Below are positions 5,088 through 6,985 of a stretch of DNA of 6,985 nt, in pieces. This stretch comes from an uncultured Dysosmobacter sp. (GTDB taxonomy: Bacteria > Bacillota > Clostridia > Oscillospirales > Oscillospiraceae). The translations under genes and the position numbers were made by a program. The stretch spans positions 1 to 6,985 of the forward strand of contig CAKTSC010000070.1 of NCBI GenBank assembly GCA_934597465.1, written 5' to 3'. Below the pieces are notes generated by a model, which was not told the DNA's origin, did no database searches, and saw nothing but the letters and a program-made list of their open reading frames with translations. Each line of letters begins with the position of its first letter. Within the stretch, counting starts at the first letter, position 1.

Positions 5088-6985
<1,898 letters not shown>

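Overview
The window looks like chromosomal DNA of a GC-rich, Gram-positive anaerobe of the Clostridia, most like gut Oscillospiraceae relatives. This is inferred from four things: AAGGAG-type ribosome binding sites, sigma-A promoters often carrying a TGn extension, a K+-dependent membrane pyrophosphatase, and an Fe-S scaffold-like protein of a type I associate with Clostridia. No tRNA, rRNA, CRISPR array, insertion sequence or phage gene was seen.

Layout. (1) Positions 1-263, minus strand: the first 87 codons of an IscU/NifU-like Fe-S cluster scaffold-like protein, running off the left edge. Its promoter (327-355) is a perfect TTGACA-17-TATAAT with a LacI-family-like operator filling the spacer. 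(2) A divergent 205-bp intergenic region. (3) 469-2049, plus strand: an N-acyl-D-amino-acid deacylase family amidohydrolase with its own promoter. (4) 2194-4656, plus strand: a P-type cation-transporting ATPase of the Exp7-like type, probably started at TTG, behind an extended -10 promoter and a perfect 10-bp leader hairpin. (5) A 431-bp gap (4657-5087) with terminator-like hairpins, a PurR/LacI-like box, an AT-rich island with a perfect 16-bp palindrome, and a strong promoter. (6) 5088 to the right edge, plus strand: the ion-pumping pyrophosphatase hppA, lacking only its C-terminal end.

How the genes relate. Each gene appears to have its own promoter, so this is a run of single transcription units and not an operon. 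The ATPase (ATP-driven) and HppA (pyrophosphate-driven) are both primary ion pumps in the cytoplasmic membrane and could both contribute to cation balance. The deacylase would release D-amino acids from N-acyl derivatives. The scaffold-like protein would act in Fe-S metabolism. No pathway joins all four.

I found no convincing undescribed multi-gene system. The points most worth a second look are regulatory (operator within a consensus promoter, leader hairpins next to ribosome binding sites, AT island before hppA) and the unknown ion of the P-type ATPase.
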